Counted from the first letter of the stretch, positions 10,081-19,430 are shown. The stretch: DNA of 64,000 nucleotides from Pseudomonas alloputida (GCF_021283545.2 NZ_CP128540.1:4127501-4191500), one strand, 5' to 3'. The notes: generated from the sequence alone by a model not told the origin. Numbers and translations: made by a program.

Positions 10081-11052
10081 TCAGAACTGCACATCCAGTA
10101 TCACACTGTCGGTGTAGTTCGCAGCCGGCGGTGTCGCCTGATCGGTATAGACCTTGGCGTTGTAGTTGAACACCTGGCTACCCGTGCCGGTACCTACGCC
10201 GGGGTTGATGTCGGCATCCGTACTGGAACGCCTGGCAGCCCCGGACGCCCCCCAGCGCACGGTGCCGGCACTTTTGAAAATGTCATAGGCCAGGTAGTTG
10301 TTGGCCGAAGACTTCATCCGCCGCCGCCCACCGGACACGTTCTGCCCGTCACCCAGCCCTACCGTGTAGCTGCTGCCCTTGGTGCATGACACGTTTATGC
10401 CCTGGCTCACCGTGCCGAACCCCGCCACCACCGGCGCACTGGCGAAGCTGATGTCAGGCGTGGTGATCTGGCAATCGTTGGTCACCGTCAGGCTCACGTT
10501 CAAGAGCTGGCTACCCGAGCCGATGTCGCGCCCAAGGCATATCCCCAACGCGCCAATCCCCGAACAATAATCCCAGCTCCAGGCCACGGTCAGGGCCTCT
10601 TGATACAACCCGGCCGCGACATTGCTGCCAATCTGGGTGCGCATATAGATCGGCACCGCCTTGGGCGTGGTACCGCCGAGCAGCCCCAGCAAGTCGAGGA
10701 TGCCGTTGCGGGCGAAGTCGTAGGCCACACCCCGGGTAATCGGGTAGCGGGTGGTGTTGTCGGCATACAGCGTGTAGGGAATGACATCGCCTGTCGGGCC
10801 GACCAGCCCACCCGAGGCGGGCGTGATCGTGGCGTAGAAATGATCACCGCTGCTGAGCAAGGTCAGCAGCGAACCGGTGCACTGCAACCCGGAGTTGAGG
10901 CTGGAAGCCGTCTGTACCGTGTTGCGAACCTGCGTCGAATTAAGGCTGCCAAACGCTGCCGGCAAGGTGGCCACCGACGAACAAAGCGCCCAGGCCGTAC
11001 TGCTCGGCAACAGCAGCACGCTCGCCACCAGGCCCCGCCGCCAGGCATTCAT
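10081..11052 (-). CDS. Csu-type pilus tip protein (two spore coat protein U domains)
   Basis: A 323-aa secreted protein, the last gene of the chaperone-usher operon. A signal peptide (VASVLLLPSSTAWALC) is followed by a ~150-residue N-terminal domain and a C-terminal SCPU domain. That domain has the conserved cysteines (TNDCQI, NVSCTKG) and the final strand DSVILDVQF used for donor-strand exchange. Size and last position match CsuE, the tip adhesin of archaic pili. The start ATG (11052-11050) overlaps the usher TGA by the ATGA arrangement, so translation is coupled. A longer in-frame start at 11121 would lie inside the usher and is not favoured. Confidence 0.85.
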   Translation of the reverse strand: MNAWRRGLVASVLLLPSSTAWALCSSVATLPAAFGSLNSTQVRNTVQTASSLNSGLQCTGSLLTLLSSGDHFYATITPASGGLVGPTGDVIPYTLYADNTTRYPITRGVAYDFARNGILDLLGLLGGTTPKAVPIYMRTQIGSNVAAGLYQEALTVAWSWDYCSGIGALGICLGRDIGSGSQLLNVSLTVTNDCQITTPDISFASAPVVAGFGTVSQGINVSCTKGSSYTVGLGDGQNVSGGRRRMKSSANNYLAYDIFKSAGTVRWGASGAARRSSTDADINPGVGTGTGSQVFNYNAKVYTDQATPPAANYTDSVILDVQF

Positions 11053-13442
11053 CGGCACACCAACGGACCAATCAAAGGGACCGAGCCTTGCGCTTCGGGC
11101 AGGTCGAACGCCACTTCGCAATGCCCACCCCCTTCAAGCGCCACCTGAAGGCGGTTATGCGACGACAGGTTCTCCAGGTACACCAACCCGTCCCACCCCA
11201 CCACCGCCTGGGTGCCACTCTCTGCGTGGGTGACACGGCTACCCAGTTTGAGCACCTGCTGGTTGCCATCCACCAATTCGACACTGGCCGCCATGACGCG
11301 CTTGAGGGGGAACTCCAGCAAGTAACCGCTGCCCCGTCGTACCGCCACACGCTGCTCAACGTCCGGTGCGAGGACATCCGGTGGCAGGTTCATGGGGTCG
11401 ATCTCGTACTTGCCCCGGTAGTAACCACTGCTGTAAGGCACCAGCAAGTGCCCCTTGGCATCGGTACGGCCGATTTCCTGGTTTTCATAACGCACCGGCA
11501 CATCGGCGTAACCTGCGGTGCTGACCACCACGAAGGCATCATCGATACGGTTGGCAGCGAACACGCCGGCATCCATCCACACCAGAGAACCACTGGCGTC
11601 GGCCCAGCGGGTCATCTCGCCGCTGCTGCCATACGTACCGGCCTGCAATTGCACCGATTGCAGGCGCCAGGTGACGTCGGCCTGGCGATAGGCATCACGG
11701 TCGCTGCCTGCGGCATAGCCCAGGTTGTAACCGACGCCGACACCGGCTGGCACCGCACGGCTGTAGTTGACCCGTTGCAGGGTCTCGCCTTCATTGCTGC
11801 GTTCCATGCTCAGCGCCAGGGTGCCGTGCAGGTCGAACGGGATCACCAGCTGCGCCTGCACCGCCCACTGGCTGTCCCCCACTTCACGGTTGGCCGAGAG
11901 GTACACACTGCTGCTGCCCCACAGCGGCTTGCTGTAGCTCAGGTTGATCAACCGGGTACGCGTACCGTCACCGGCGCGCACATCGAAGTAGCCAGCGCCA
12001 ATGCTGCCGTACTCGTTCAGGTTGACACTGAGGGTGACCTGTTCGCTGCTTTTGCTCAGTTGCATGTCCGGGGAGACCACCCGGCTCAGGTCGGCATAAT
12101 CGCCATGGCGTTGCAGGCGTTGGTAACCGAAGCCGATGCGCTGGCTGTTGTATTGGTAGCCAAGGGCGACCTGGTGGCCCTTGTCGCCCTCGAACCGGCT
12201 TTGCGCCAAGGCAGCGTTGAGCACGCCGAAGTTGCCCACGCGCATGTTGCCGCCCAGCCCACCCAGCATCAGCGACTCCGCCGTTTCGGCGTGGGTTTCC
12301 AGGGTGAACATGTCACTGAGCCCATAGCGCAGGCTGCCCGAGGCAATACCCGGCCCATAGCTGAAATCGCGTACACCGTAATCACGGCGCAGGCTGCCGG
12401 CGGCCACCGAGTAGTCCGACAGGCCCTTCTGCAGCAGGCTGCTGGTGACGTAGAACGGCAAGGTGGTCGACACCTGCCGGCCAAGGGCATCAGTGGTGAC
12501 CACCACCGCCTCCCCGACACCGTTGATGAACGGCACGTTGGTGAGGGTGTACGGGCCTGGCTGCAGTTCAGTGGTGCTGGACTTGAAACCGTTGATGAAC
12601 AGGTCGAGCGACGTCGGCACCGCCGCTTCGCCGGCGAACGCAGGCAACGGGTAAGTGACAAGATCCGGACGCGCCGCGAAGTCGCGTGACAGCTGCACTC
12701 CGCCCACCCGTACCGAACTGCTCCAGGGCAAGGCGCCCGTCACGAAGTCACCGGCTTCGTAGGTCAGCAGGCGCTGCTCGTCTGTAAAGCGCCAGGTGGT
12801 GTCGTAACGCATGAAGCCACGGCGGGTATCGTCCGCCTGTGCGCCCTTGAAAGACTGACGCCACTGCCCGGTACTGGAAAAGGTACCCCAGCTGTCGAAC
12901 AGGCGCAGCTCGTTCCAGGCGGCCAGGTAGGTACCGCCTTCATCGGTGTCGTTGATATACAGGTCGTAGTTGAACAAGGCGCCGAAACTGCTGCGCGCAT
13001 CGCTGGCCGGGTAAAGGTTGCGATCACCCACTTGCTGTTCTGGCAACCAGGCTGGCGGCACCTGCAGCAGCAGGCGCTGGTTCTGACTGTCGTAGTCGGT
13101 GTGCAGCCCCGCGATGCTGTCCAGGGCCACCTCCCCCTGGGGGTTGCCCGGCAGCGAGACGCCGGCTGCACGCAATACGTCGCTGTCCAGGTACAACCGC
13201 CCGGCCCGCTGCTGCACCGGTATCAGGTCAACCCTGGGCATCTGGTTCACCACCAGGTCGAGGTAAAGGGTGGCCTCGGCGATGGCGGACATCTCCGTGG
13301 GCGGTGGGGGCAAGTCGTCGGCCAGTACCAGCGCGGGGCTGACCATGGCCAGCCCCAGGCACCAGCGGCACGTCGTCGCCGGGAGCCATTTCACACACGG
13401 TTTCCAACCATTGCCGGGTCCTCCCTGGCCCCTGCACTTCAT
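11049..13442 (-). CDS. Fimbrial outer-membrane usher protein (CsuD-like)
   Basis: A ~797-aa outer-membrane usher that receives chaperone-subunit complexes and secretes and assembles the pilus. After a signal peptide ending ..ALVLADDLPPPP come the N-terminal periplasmic domain, a long beta-barrel with many alternating aromatic strands, a plug region near residues 230-310 (DLFINGFKSSTTELQPGPY), and C-terminal domains with VPYSSGYYRGKYEIDP. It follows the chaperone by 12 bases. The start is uncertain: ATG 13442 lacks a strong ribosome binding site, and GTG 13394, nearer the signal peptide, is an alternative. Confidence 0.9.
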   Translation of the reverse strand: MKCRGQGGPGNGWKPCVKWLPATTCRWCLGLAMVSPALVLADDLPPPPTEMSAIAEATLYLDLVVNQMPRVDLIPVQQRAGRLYLDSDVLRAAGVSLPGNPQGEVALDSIAGLHTDYDSQNQRLLLQVPPAWLPEQQVGDRNLYPASDARSSFGALFNYDLYINDTDEGGTYLAAWNELRLFDSWGTFSSTGQWRQSFKGAQADDTRRGFMRYDTTWRFTDEQRLLTYEAGDFVTGALPWSSSVRVGGVQLSRDFAARPDLVTYPLPAFAGEAAVPTSLDLFINGFKSSTTELQPGPYTLTNVPFINGVGEAVVVTTDALGRQVSTTLPFYVTSSLLQKGLSDYSVAAGSLRRDYGVRDFSYGPGIASGSLRYGLSDMFTLETHAETAESLMLGGLGGNMRVGNFGVLNAALAQSRFEGDKGHQVALGYQYNSQRIGFGYQRLQRHGDYADLSRVVSPDMQLSKSSEQVTLSVNLNEYGSIGAGYFDVRAGDGTRTRLINLSYSKPLWGSSSVYLSANREVGDSQWAVQAQLVIPFDLHGTLALSMERSNEGETLQRVNYSRAVPAGVGVGYNLGYAAGSDRDAYRQADVTWRLQSVQLQAGTYGSSGEMTRWADASGSLVWMDAGVFAANRIDDAFVVVSTAGYADVPVRYENQEIGRTDAKGHLLVPYSSGYYRGKYEIDPMNLPPDVLAPDVEQRVAVRRGSGYLLEFPLKRVMAASVELVDGNQQVLKLGSRVTHAESGTQAVVGWDGLVYLENLSSHNRLQVALEGGGHCEVAFDLPEAQGSVPLIGPLVCR

Positions 13443-13454
13443 TCGGCCGTTGGC

Positions 13455-14231
13455 TCATTGGCCTTGGCGGATGGCGTCCGCCGAGTGTTGACCATTGACC
13501 CTGCCCTTGAGCACGCTGCCGTTGCCGGATGCCACGGGAGCCGGCCAGCGCATGCTTGCCCCCGGCAGCACATAACCCAGCAGGCCTTCAGCCAGTGGCT
13601 TGCTCTGGCTGCCTTGCTGCACGACCACATCGGTCAGCCGCGCATGTACCGGGCCCGTGTTACGCAGTTCAATGTAGGGCTTGCCCTGCACCGTCACCGG
13701 GCGCCAACTGAGCTGCGGCTTGCCCACGCCCTCGGCATTGCGTCTGCCGTCAGGGTCGGCCTTGCCCCACAGCCCTTCGCCATAGACGAACAGCGGCACC
13801 GAATAGCGCATCTGCAATCGAATGGCCGCCGTCGCGCCGGGCTCGGCCTTGTCGACCGGGATGGCGGGCGGAATCTCGTCGATGATGATGCGGTAGGCCT
13901 GCTCCTGGCCGGCGGGTGAAGGGCCGGTACGGGTCAGGCGGATCAGTTGCTTCTGCCCGGGTGCAATGTTGGCGACCGGCGGGCTGCCGATAATCTCGCG
14001 CTGCGCCTGGAACTGCTCCTGGTAATCACCCTGGCGCCAGGCGAATACCCGCACCTGCAGGTTTGCCGGCGCAGTGCCGCGGTTTTCCAGCCACAACGCA
14101 CCTGCCTTCTGGTCGGCCTCCAGCACCGGGTCGATCGGCCAGATCAGCACCGAAGTGGCCGCCCAGGCCGGCAGGCTTGCCAGCGACAATAATCCAGTCA
14201 ATCCACGCGTCCACTTCGCGCCTGCCCGCAT
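13455..14231 (-). CDS. Periplasmic pilus assembly chaperone (PapD/CsuC-like)
   Basis: A 258-aa periplasmic chaperone. A signal peptide (LTGLLSLASLPAWA) precedes two Ig-like domains. The first shows the family pattern VLIWPIDPVLEADQKAGALWLENRGTAP (read in parts) and the LIRLTR..YRIIIDEIPP segment that holds pilin subunits by donor-strand complementation. The start at 14231 is preceded by AAGGAG at ideal spacing. It lies between the last pilin gene (41 bases upstream) and the usher (12 bases downstream). Confidence 0.9.
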   Translation of the reverse strand: MRAGAKWTRGLTGLLSLASLPAWAATSVLIWPIDPVLEADQKAGALWLENRGTAPANLQVRVFAWRQGDYQEQFQAQREIIGSPPVANIAPGQKQLIRLTRTGPSPAGQEQAYRIIIDEIPPAIPVDKAEPGATAAIRLQMRYSVPLFVYGEGLWGKADPDGRRNAEGVGKPQLSWRPVTVQGKPYIELRNTGPVHARLTDVVVQQGSQSKPLAEGLLGYVLPGASMRWPAPVASGNGSVLKGRVNGQHSADAIRQGQ

Positions 14232-14271
14232 GCAGCTCTCCTTAGACACTTGTCATGGGTGGCGCTGGCCG

Positions 14272-14775
14272 TTACCAGGTCACCGTCACTTGCACCACAT
14301 CGGTGTAGGTCCCTGCCGGCTGCGTGCCGGTCAGCTGAACCCGCCCGTACACCGGTAGCTTGATCGCCGTCGGGTCGGAATAGCTCACCGCCACGCTCTG
14401 ACCGATCCCCAAGGCCTGGCTATAGGCGGCGTCCCGGTACAACTGGTAGGCCAGCACTTGCGTGCCACTGGTGCGCTTCAGGTTGCGTGTGCCACTGGCA
14501 CTGTTTTGCCCGCCGTCCAGGCTCATGCTCATGGCCACGCCAGGCGTGCACTGGAACGTCACGGTAGAACCACCCAGCGATGTGCTGAGCAGCCCCGTGG
14601 ACAGCGCCGACTGCGAGCCATAATCGAGCGTGCCGTAGCTGGTGACACCCCCCACCACCAGGCACCCGGCGACAACCTGCGCCGTCACCGTGAAGGTACT
14701 GGTAGTCACTGCCCCCAAAGGAGCGGCCAACAACACGCTGACGCCAGTCAGGCCTCCTGCCAGCCAGCCGCGCAT
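14272..14775 (-). CDS. Spore coat protein U domain pilin subunit
   Basis: A 167-aa secreted subunit with a signal peptide (GVSVLLAAPLGAV) and one SCPU domain. The paired cysteines (VAGCLVV and FQCTPG), SLDGGQN and the terminal strand TYTDVVQVTVTW are the hallmarks of Csu pilins. It starts 3 bases after the stop of the preceding pilin gene. Its position before the chaperone corresponds to a minor subunit such as CsuB. Confidence 0.88.
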   Translation of the reverse strand: MRGWLAGGLTGVSVLLAAPLGAVTTSTFTVTAQVVAGCLVVGGVTSYGTLDYGSQSALSTGLLSTSLGGSTVTFQCTPGVAMSMSLDGGQNSASGTRNLKRTSGTQVLAYQLYRDAAYSQALGIGQSVAVSYSDPTAIKLPVYGRVQLTGTQPAGTYTDVVQVTVTW

Positions 14776-14778
14776 GGG

Positions 14779-15312
14779 TCAGAACGACAGCTCGACCGAG
14801 ATCGTGTCGCTGTACACCCCTGCGGGCAGGCCCGGCTTGCCGACGGCCTTGCCATAAAGGTTGACCGTCTGAGCGGCGCCGGTACTGGTCGGCAGGGTGA
14901 TGGTGTCGTCGACCGCCAGCAGCGCCGTACGCCCCGCGTCGGTATAGAGGTCGTACGGTACAAAGTTGCCAGAACCATCGGCGAGCGCACGGGTGCCACC
15001 GCTCGACTGGCCATCATGCAGGCCTGCACTCACTTTGATCACAGGTACCGTACCTGCAGAGCACAGGATGCTCATGGCGCCTCCCCCGCCTCCCAGCACC
15101 TGGGCATCGGCGGTGACGAACAAGGCATCCTCGGTGCCGAAGTCCAGGGCACCGAAGTCAAGCCCCGACGTGCCCGACGTGCCATTGACCTGGCAGGCCG
15201 CAGTCAGCGTCAGGGTCGAGCTGATACTCCCTGTCACCGTGGCCGCCTGGGCCTGGGAAGCCAACGCCAGGCCCAGGCCTGCGAGGACGCAATATGAAAG
15301 GTTCGTTCGCAT
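14779..15312 (-). CDS. Spore coat protein U domain pilin subunit
   Basis: A 177-aa secreted SCPU-domain pilin. The signal peptide (VLAGLGLALASQAQA) is followed by ATVTGSISSTLTLTAACQVNG and a terminal strand YSDTISVELSF. Of the four pilins this N-terminus is the most like major Csu subunits. It lies 18 bases after the upstream pilin gene. Reference Csu operons have three small subunits, so the four-subunit set here includes one extra copy. Confidence 0.87.
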   Translation of the reverse strand: MRTNLSYCVLAGLGLALASQAQAATVTGSISSTLTLTAACQVNGTSGTSGLDFGALDFGTEDALFVTADAQVLGGGGGAMSILCSAGTVPVIKVSAGLHDGQSSGGTRALADGSGNFVPYDLYTDAGRTALLAVDDTITLPTSTGAAQTVNLYGKAVGKPGLPAGVYSDTISVELSF

Positions 15313-15330
15313 CGGAGTCTCCTTGCGTGG

Positions 15331-15867
15331 TTACCAGTCCAGGGTCACTCTGAGGGTGTCGCGGTAAAGCCCGGCCGGCAGCGCACGCGGTTGCGCCACT
15401 ACCACACCGTAGATGGGAATCGGTACTTGCTGGCTGCTGCTAATGGTGAAGGCCCGTGCCTGGCCGACGCCGTAGCGGCTGTTGCCGCCTGGGTCAACCG
15501 CCAGCTGGTATGGAATCAGTTCACGGCCGTTGCTCAAGCGGCGAATGCCATCATCGCCATTGAGGCCACCATTGATACGCACGTTGAAGGCCCGAACCTC
15601 AGGCGTGCAACTGATCTGCAGGCTACCCTGACCGCCCACTTCGTCCACCTGGCTGCGCAACGGCTGGTCCCAGTTCGGACCGCGCTCGCCAAAGTCCAGT
15701 ACGCCTGGGTCACCCAGCACGGCCGGTTGCGTCTCGTTGCTGCTGATCTGGCAAGACGCGCTGATCACCAGCCGCGCCTGGATGAAACCGGTGGTGCTGC
15801 CATGCACCGCACCGCCGGGGACCAGCAGCGGGCCGAGGGTGAGCAACAGGATCGAAGTGCGGCTCAT
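15331..15867 (-). CDS. Spore coat protein U domain pilin subunit (CsuA-like)
   Basis: A 178-aa secreted pilin, second gene of the operon. The signal peptide (SILLLTLGPLLVPGGAVHG) is followed by an SCPU domain with SASCQISSNETQPAVLGDPG, the second cysteine in QISCTPE, RVNGGLN-like core residues (RINGGLNGDDG) and the end strand YRDTLRVTLDW. The CxISxNETxPxxLGxxG pattern fits the CsuA group. Confidence 0.86.
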   Translation of the reverse strand: MSRTSILLLTLGPLLVPGGAVHGSTTGFIQARLVISASCQISSNETQPAVLGDPGVLDFGERGPNWDQPLRSQVDEVGGQGSLQISCTPEVRAFNVRINGGLNGDDGIRRLSNGRELIPYQLAVDPGGNSRYGVGQARAFTISSSQQVPIPIYGVVVAQPRALPAGLYRDTLRVTLDW

Positions 15868-15897
15868 GGCATGGCGTCCTTGTGCATAATGGCGTCC

Positions 15898-16425
15898 CTA
15901 CCAGGTGACGGTGACTTTCAGCAGGTCGGCATAAACCCCTGCATCCGGCACCCAGGCCAATTTGTCGATACGCGCATACAACGGCAATTCAACCGAACCG
16001 CTGCCCGGTACACGCGCCGATTGGGCTACCCCCACTGCCAGCGGCTCACGCCAGGCAGCGTCACGGTACAAGCGGTAAGGAATGGGCCGCGCCAGGTGAT
16101 CGTCGCTGGCCAGGTAGCGCAGTTCGCCGATGCCACCATGCTGGCCACCATCGACGCGCACCTGATAGGGCGTATCCGGGTTGCACTCCAGGCGCGGCGG
16201 ACGCTGGCTCAACAGCACACCACTCAAGGGCGCGCCAGGGCCATCCAGGCGCGCCGTCGCCCCTAGGTCGATACGTCCCAGGGCCTGAGCTCCCGCATCG
16301 CGGGTCTGGTTGACCAGCATGCAGCCACGCTGCACCAGTACCCGCACTTCCACGAGAAAATCCGCCGCCACGGTACTGCCGCTGAACAACAGGCCGAACA
16401 GCGCGGCCAGCATGCGCTCCGTCAC
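15898..16425 (-). CDS. Spore coat protein U domain pilin subunit, first gene of the Csu-like operon
   Basis: A ~175-aa secreted protein with a short signal peptide (LAALFGLLFSGSTVAA) and a diverged SCPU domain. It keeps the cysteines (VQRGCML, LECNPD), VRVDGGQHGG and the final strand YADLLKVTVTW. Two starts are plausible: GTG 16425 behind AAGGA, or ATG 16413 behind GGAG. A longer frame reaches 16491 but has no ribosome binding site. Thirty bases separate it from the next pilin. It is the promoter-proximal gene and shares its upstream region with the bacteriophytochrome gene. Confidence 0.82.
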   Translation of the reverse strand: MTERMLAALFGLLFSGSTVAADFLVEVRVLVQRGCMLVNQTRDAGAQALGRIDLGATARLDGPGAPLSGVLLSQRPPRLECNPDTPYQVRVDGGQHGGIGELRYLASDDHLARPIPYRLYRDAAWREPLAVGVAQSARVPGSGSVELPLYARIDKLAWVPDAGVYADLLKVTVTW

Positions 16426-16693
16426 CTTGTTATCCTTATCGAAACGTCCTGAACTGAGCGTAGCAGTGAGGCGGCGCAGCCGATGTGGCATAAAGCCATT
16501 TTTTTTGTATTAGCGACAAAGCGATACCGTGGCATCAAAAAAAGCCAGTACCGCACAGAACCCGTGGCCACCCCGTGCCTCCAATGGCCAGGAGCCGGTA
16601 AATTCGCCGGGATTCTGTTAGGGTGAATCGTATTCGTCCCGCGCCAGACACCTGTGCCGTACACGGACGGACATGACAGGAGCTTTTTCAATC
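16426..16693. promoter_or_regulatory. Divergent control region between the pilus operon and the phytochrome gene
   Basis: About 268 bases that must hold the promoters of the minus-strand pilus operon and the plus-strand phytochrome gene. An AT-rich block at 16498-16545 (T7 and A7 runs) contrasts with the flanks. AGGAG at 16679-16683 is the phytochrome ribosome binding site. I see no clear palindromic operator. The shared region is the sequence basis for suggesting co-regulation. Confidence 0.5.
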
Positions 16694-18940
16694 ATGACTG
16701 CAGACAACTCACTGGCAGACGCCATGGAGCGCTGTGCCCAGGAACCGATCCAGGTTCCGGGCAGCATCCAGCCTCACGGCTTTCTGCTGGTGCTGGATGC
16801 CACCGACCTGCGTGTGCTGCAGGCCAGTGAAAATGTCGAGCACTGGTTGGGCTTGCCAGCCCGCGAACTGATCGGTTGCCACTTCGCCGACCTGGTTCAC
16901 GAGGGCTTTGACCTGCACGCGCACCTGACACGGCTTCCCGAAGATGAAGTCTTCCCCTTCCACATTGGCGACGTGCGCTTGCGCCAGGGCGCCCCCATCA
17001 GTGCCCTGCTGCACATGCTGGTCCATTGCCACGATCAGGTACTGATTGCCGAGTTCGAACCGCCCCGCCTGCCAGCAGACCTGGTCGGGCAAGGCGACTA
17101 TTACCCGTTGGTGCGCAGCTTTGTCGCCAGTCTGCAAGTGGCCAGCAGTATCGAAGACCTGCTGCAGCAAACGGTGTTGCAGCTCAAGCGGATCACCGGC
17201 TTTGGGCGGGTCAAAGCCTACCGTTTCGATGCCGAAGGCAATGGCCAGGTGCTGGCCGAGGTAGTCGACCCCGGCTACCCCAGCTACGCAGGCCTGTGTT
17301 TCCCGGCTGCAGACATCCCGCGCCAGGCGCGCGAGCTGTACCGGGTCAACCGTATCCGCGTGATCGAAGATGCCAACTATCAGCCCTCGCCACTGCTGCC
17401 CGCTACCAACCCGCGCACCGGCAAGCCGCTGGACATGAGTTTTGCTGCGCTGCGTAGCGTATCGCCCGTGCACCTGCAGTACATGCGCAACATGGGCACG
17501 CTGGCTTCGATGTCGCTGTCGATCGTGGTTGACGGCCAGCTGTGGGGGCTGATTTCCTGCCACCATCAACAGCCACGCCCGGTGGACCTGCGCACCCGCA
17601 CGGCCTGCGAGCTGTTGGCCAGCGTGCTGTCGCTGCAGATAGAGTCCCGCGAGTCCCATGCCAGTACGCGCAAGCTGTTGACGCTGCGCCAGCACATCGT
17701 ACGCATGATCTCGTCCATGGCCGACCACGACAGCGTAAGTGACGGCCTGCGCGACCTGCCTGAAGTGCTGCTGGCCTTCGCCGACGCGCAGGGCGCGGCA
17801 GTGATCTCGGCCGAGCGCTGTGACCTGATCGGCCAGACCCCGCCTGAAGCCCAGGTGACGGCGCTGGTGCACTGGCTAGGCCAACGTGACGAAGACAAGG
17901 TATTCCATAGCGACAACCTGCGCCGCGACATCACTGAGCTGCCCGAGCTGGCAAACCATGCTGGCGGGGTGCTGGCGGTGGCCATCTCGCAGATCCACTC
18001 GCACTACCTGCTGTGGTTCCGCCCCGAGCAGATACGCACGGTCAACTGGGCCGGCCAGCCGACCAAGCAGGTCGGGCCACAGGGCAACCTCGACCCGCGG
18101 CACAGTTTTGAACGCTGGCAGGAAGAACAGCGCGGCTATAGCCAGGCGTGGGACCCGCTGGTGATCGAGGGCGTGATAGAGTTGCGCGCCGCGGTACTGG
18201 GCATTGTCCTGCGCAAGGCCGAAGAACTGGCACAACTGGCTGGCGAATTGCGCCGTTCCAACAAGGAGCTCGAAGCGTTTTCCTACAGTGTTTCCCACGA
18301 CCTGCGCGCCCCGCTGCGGCACATCGCCGGCTATACCGAACTGCTTGGCGAGATCGAAGGCCAAGGCTTGAGCGAACGCGGCAAGCGCTTCCTCCAGCAT
18401 ATCGGTGAGGCGGCGCACTTTGCCGGCAGCCTGGTCGACAACCTGCTCAACTTCTCGCAGATGGGCCGCTCGGCCTTGCGCCTGTCCGATGTCGACCTCA
18501 ACGCCCTGGTCGAGGCCATTCGCAGCGAGCTGGCCCCCGATTACGAAGGTCGCGCAATCGTTTGGGACATCGCCCCGCTGCCCAAGGTGATCGGCGACCC
18601 GGCATTCATCAACATGGCCTTGCACAACCTGATAGCCAATGCCATCAAGTACACTCGCGGCCGTACGCCTGCTCGCATCGAGATCAGTGCCGTACAGCAC
18701 CCTGAAGAAACCGAGGTCTGCATCCGCGACAATGGCGTGGGCTTCGACATGGCCTACGCCAACAAGCTGTTCGGCGTCTTCCAGCGCCTGCACCGCATGG
18801 AAGATTTCGAAGGCACCGGCATTGGCCTGGCGAGTGTACGCCGCATCATCGAGCGCCACGACGGTCGAGTCTGGGCCACTGGCCAGGTCGACCAAGGCGC
18901 CAGCTTCCACTTCACCCTACCCCGAAACACTGCTACCTGA
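16694..18940 (+). CDS. bphP: Bacteriophytochrome sensor histidine kinase
   Basis: A 748-aa cytosolic red/far-red photoreceptor kinase with PAS (~10-120), GAF (~130-300), PHY (~310-500), HisKA (phospho-acceptor H535 in SVSHDLRAPL) and HATPase (DNGVGFDM, GTGIGLA) domains. The bilin-attachment cysteine of bacterial phytochromes is present at C14 in ERCAQEPIQVPGSIQPHG. The GAF domain keeps the PAADIPRQARELY signature that contacts biliverdin. The start at 16694 is chosen because AGGAG precedes it and it gives the normal N-terminus; ATG 16673 is an alternative. A heme oxygenase gene (bphO) often sits beside bphP, but none is present here, so biliverdin must come from elsewhere. A single-domain receiver follows after 15 bases. 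Confidence 0.93.
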   Translation: MTADNSLADAMERCAQEPIQVPGSIQPHGFLLVLDATDLRVLQASENVEHWLGLPARELIGCHFADLVHEGFDLHAHLTRLPEDEVFPFHIGDVRLRQGAPISALLHMLVHCHDQVLIAEFEPPRLPADLVGQGDYYPLVRSFVASLQVASSIEDLLQQTVLQLKRITGFGRVKAYRFDAEGNGQVLAEVVDPGYPSYAGLCFPAADIPRQARELYRVNRIRVIEDANYQPSPLLPATNPRTGKPLDMSFAALRSVSPVHLQYMRNMGTLASMSLSIVVDGQLWGLISCHHQQPRPVDLRTRTACELLASVLSLQIESRESHASTRKLLTLRQHIVRMISSMADHDSVSDGLRDLPEVLLAFADAQGAAVISAERCDLIGQTPPEAQVTALVHWLGQRDEDKVFHSDNLRRDITELPELANHAGGVLAVAISQIHSHYLLWFRPEQIRTVNWAGQPTKQVGPQGNLDPRHSFERWQEEQRGYSQAWDPLVIEGVIELRAAVLGIVLRKAEELAQLAGELRRSNKELEAFSYSVSHDLRAPLRHIAGYTELLGEIEGQGLSERGKRFLQHIGEAAHFAGSLVDNLLNFSQMGRSALRLSDVDLNALVEAIRSELAPDYEGRAIVWDIAPLPKVIGDPAFINMALHNLIANAIKYTRGRTPARIEISAVQHPEETEVCIRDNGVGFDMAYANKLFGVFQRLHRMEDFEGTGIGLASVRRIIERHDGRVWATGQVDQGASFHFTLPRNTAT

Positions 18941-18955
18941 GGCATCGCTACCATC

Positions 18956-19417
18956 ATGCTCAAGCCCATTCTGCTGGTCGAAGACAACCCCCGAGACCTG
19001 GAGCTGACCCTGCTGGCCCTGGAGCGCAGCCAGTTGGCCAACGAGGTCATCGTGCTGCGTGACGGCGCCGATGCCCTCGACTACTTGCTGCGCCGCAACG
19101 CCTATGCCGAGCGCGATGACGGCAACCCTGCCGTGCTGTTACTCGACCTGAAACTGCCCAAGGTCGACGGCCTGGAAGTGCTCAAGGAAGTGCGCGCCAC
19201 CGCAGAGCTGCGCAGCATCCCCACCGTGATGCTCACCTCGTCGCGCGAAGAGCCCGACCTGTTGCGTGCCTACGAGCTGGGGGTAAACGCTTATGTGGTC
19301 AAACCCGTGGAGTTCAAGGAATTCGTCACCGCCATCTCCGACCTCGGGGTATTCTGGGCAGTGCTAAACGAACCGCCACCCGGCTCACTGCGACTGAACC
19401 GTCGCGGTAGCAACTGA
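18956..19417 (+). CDS. Single-domain response regulator (Rcp1-like)
   Basis: A 153-aa CheY-like receiver of the Rcp1 type that pairs with phytochrome kinases. Acidic residues E9/D10 lie near the N-terminus, the phospho-acceptor is D64 in LLLDLKLPKVDG, a TS pair lies in VMLTSSREE and the conserved lysine in YVVKPVEF. There is no output domain, so it probably relays phosphate or acts by protein contact. It sits 15 bases after bphP and 13 bases before the hybrid kinase, so the three genes form an operon. Confidence 0.92.
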   Translation: MLKPILLVEDNPRDLELTLLALERSQLANEVIVLRDGADALDYLLRRNAYAERDDGNPAVLLLDLKLPKVDGLEVLKEVRATAELRSIPTVMLTSSREEPDLLRAYELGVNAYVVKPVEFKEFVTAISDLGVFWAVLNEPPPGSLRLNRRGSN

Positions 19418-19430
19418 GGCCGCCGCAACG

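Noticed and set aside
16673..16693. Upstream ATG as start of the phytochrome
   Set aside because: It would place the AGGAG ribosome binding site inside the coding region and adds residues absent from homologues.
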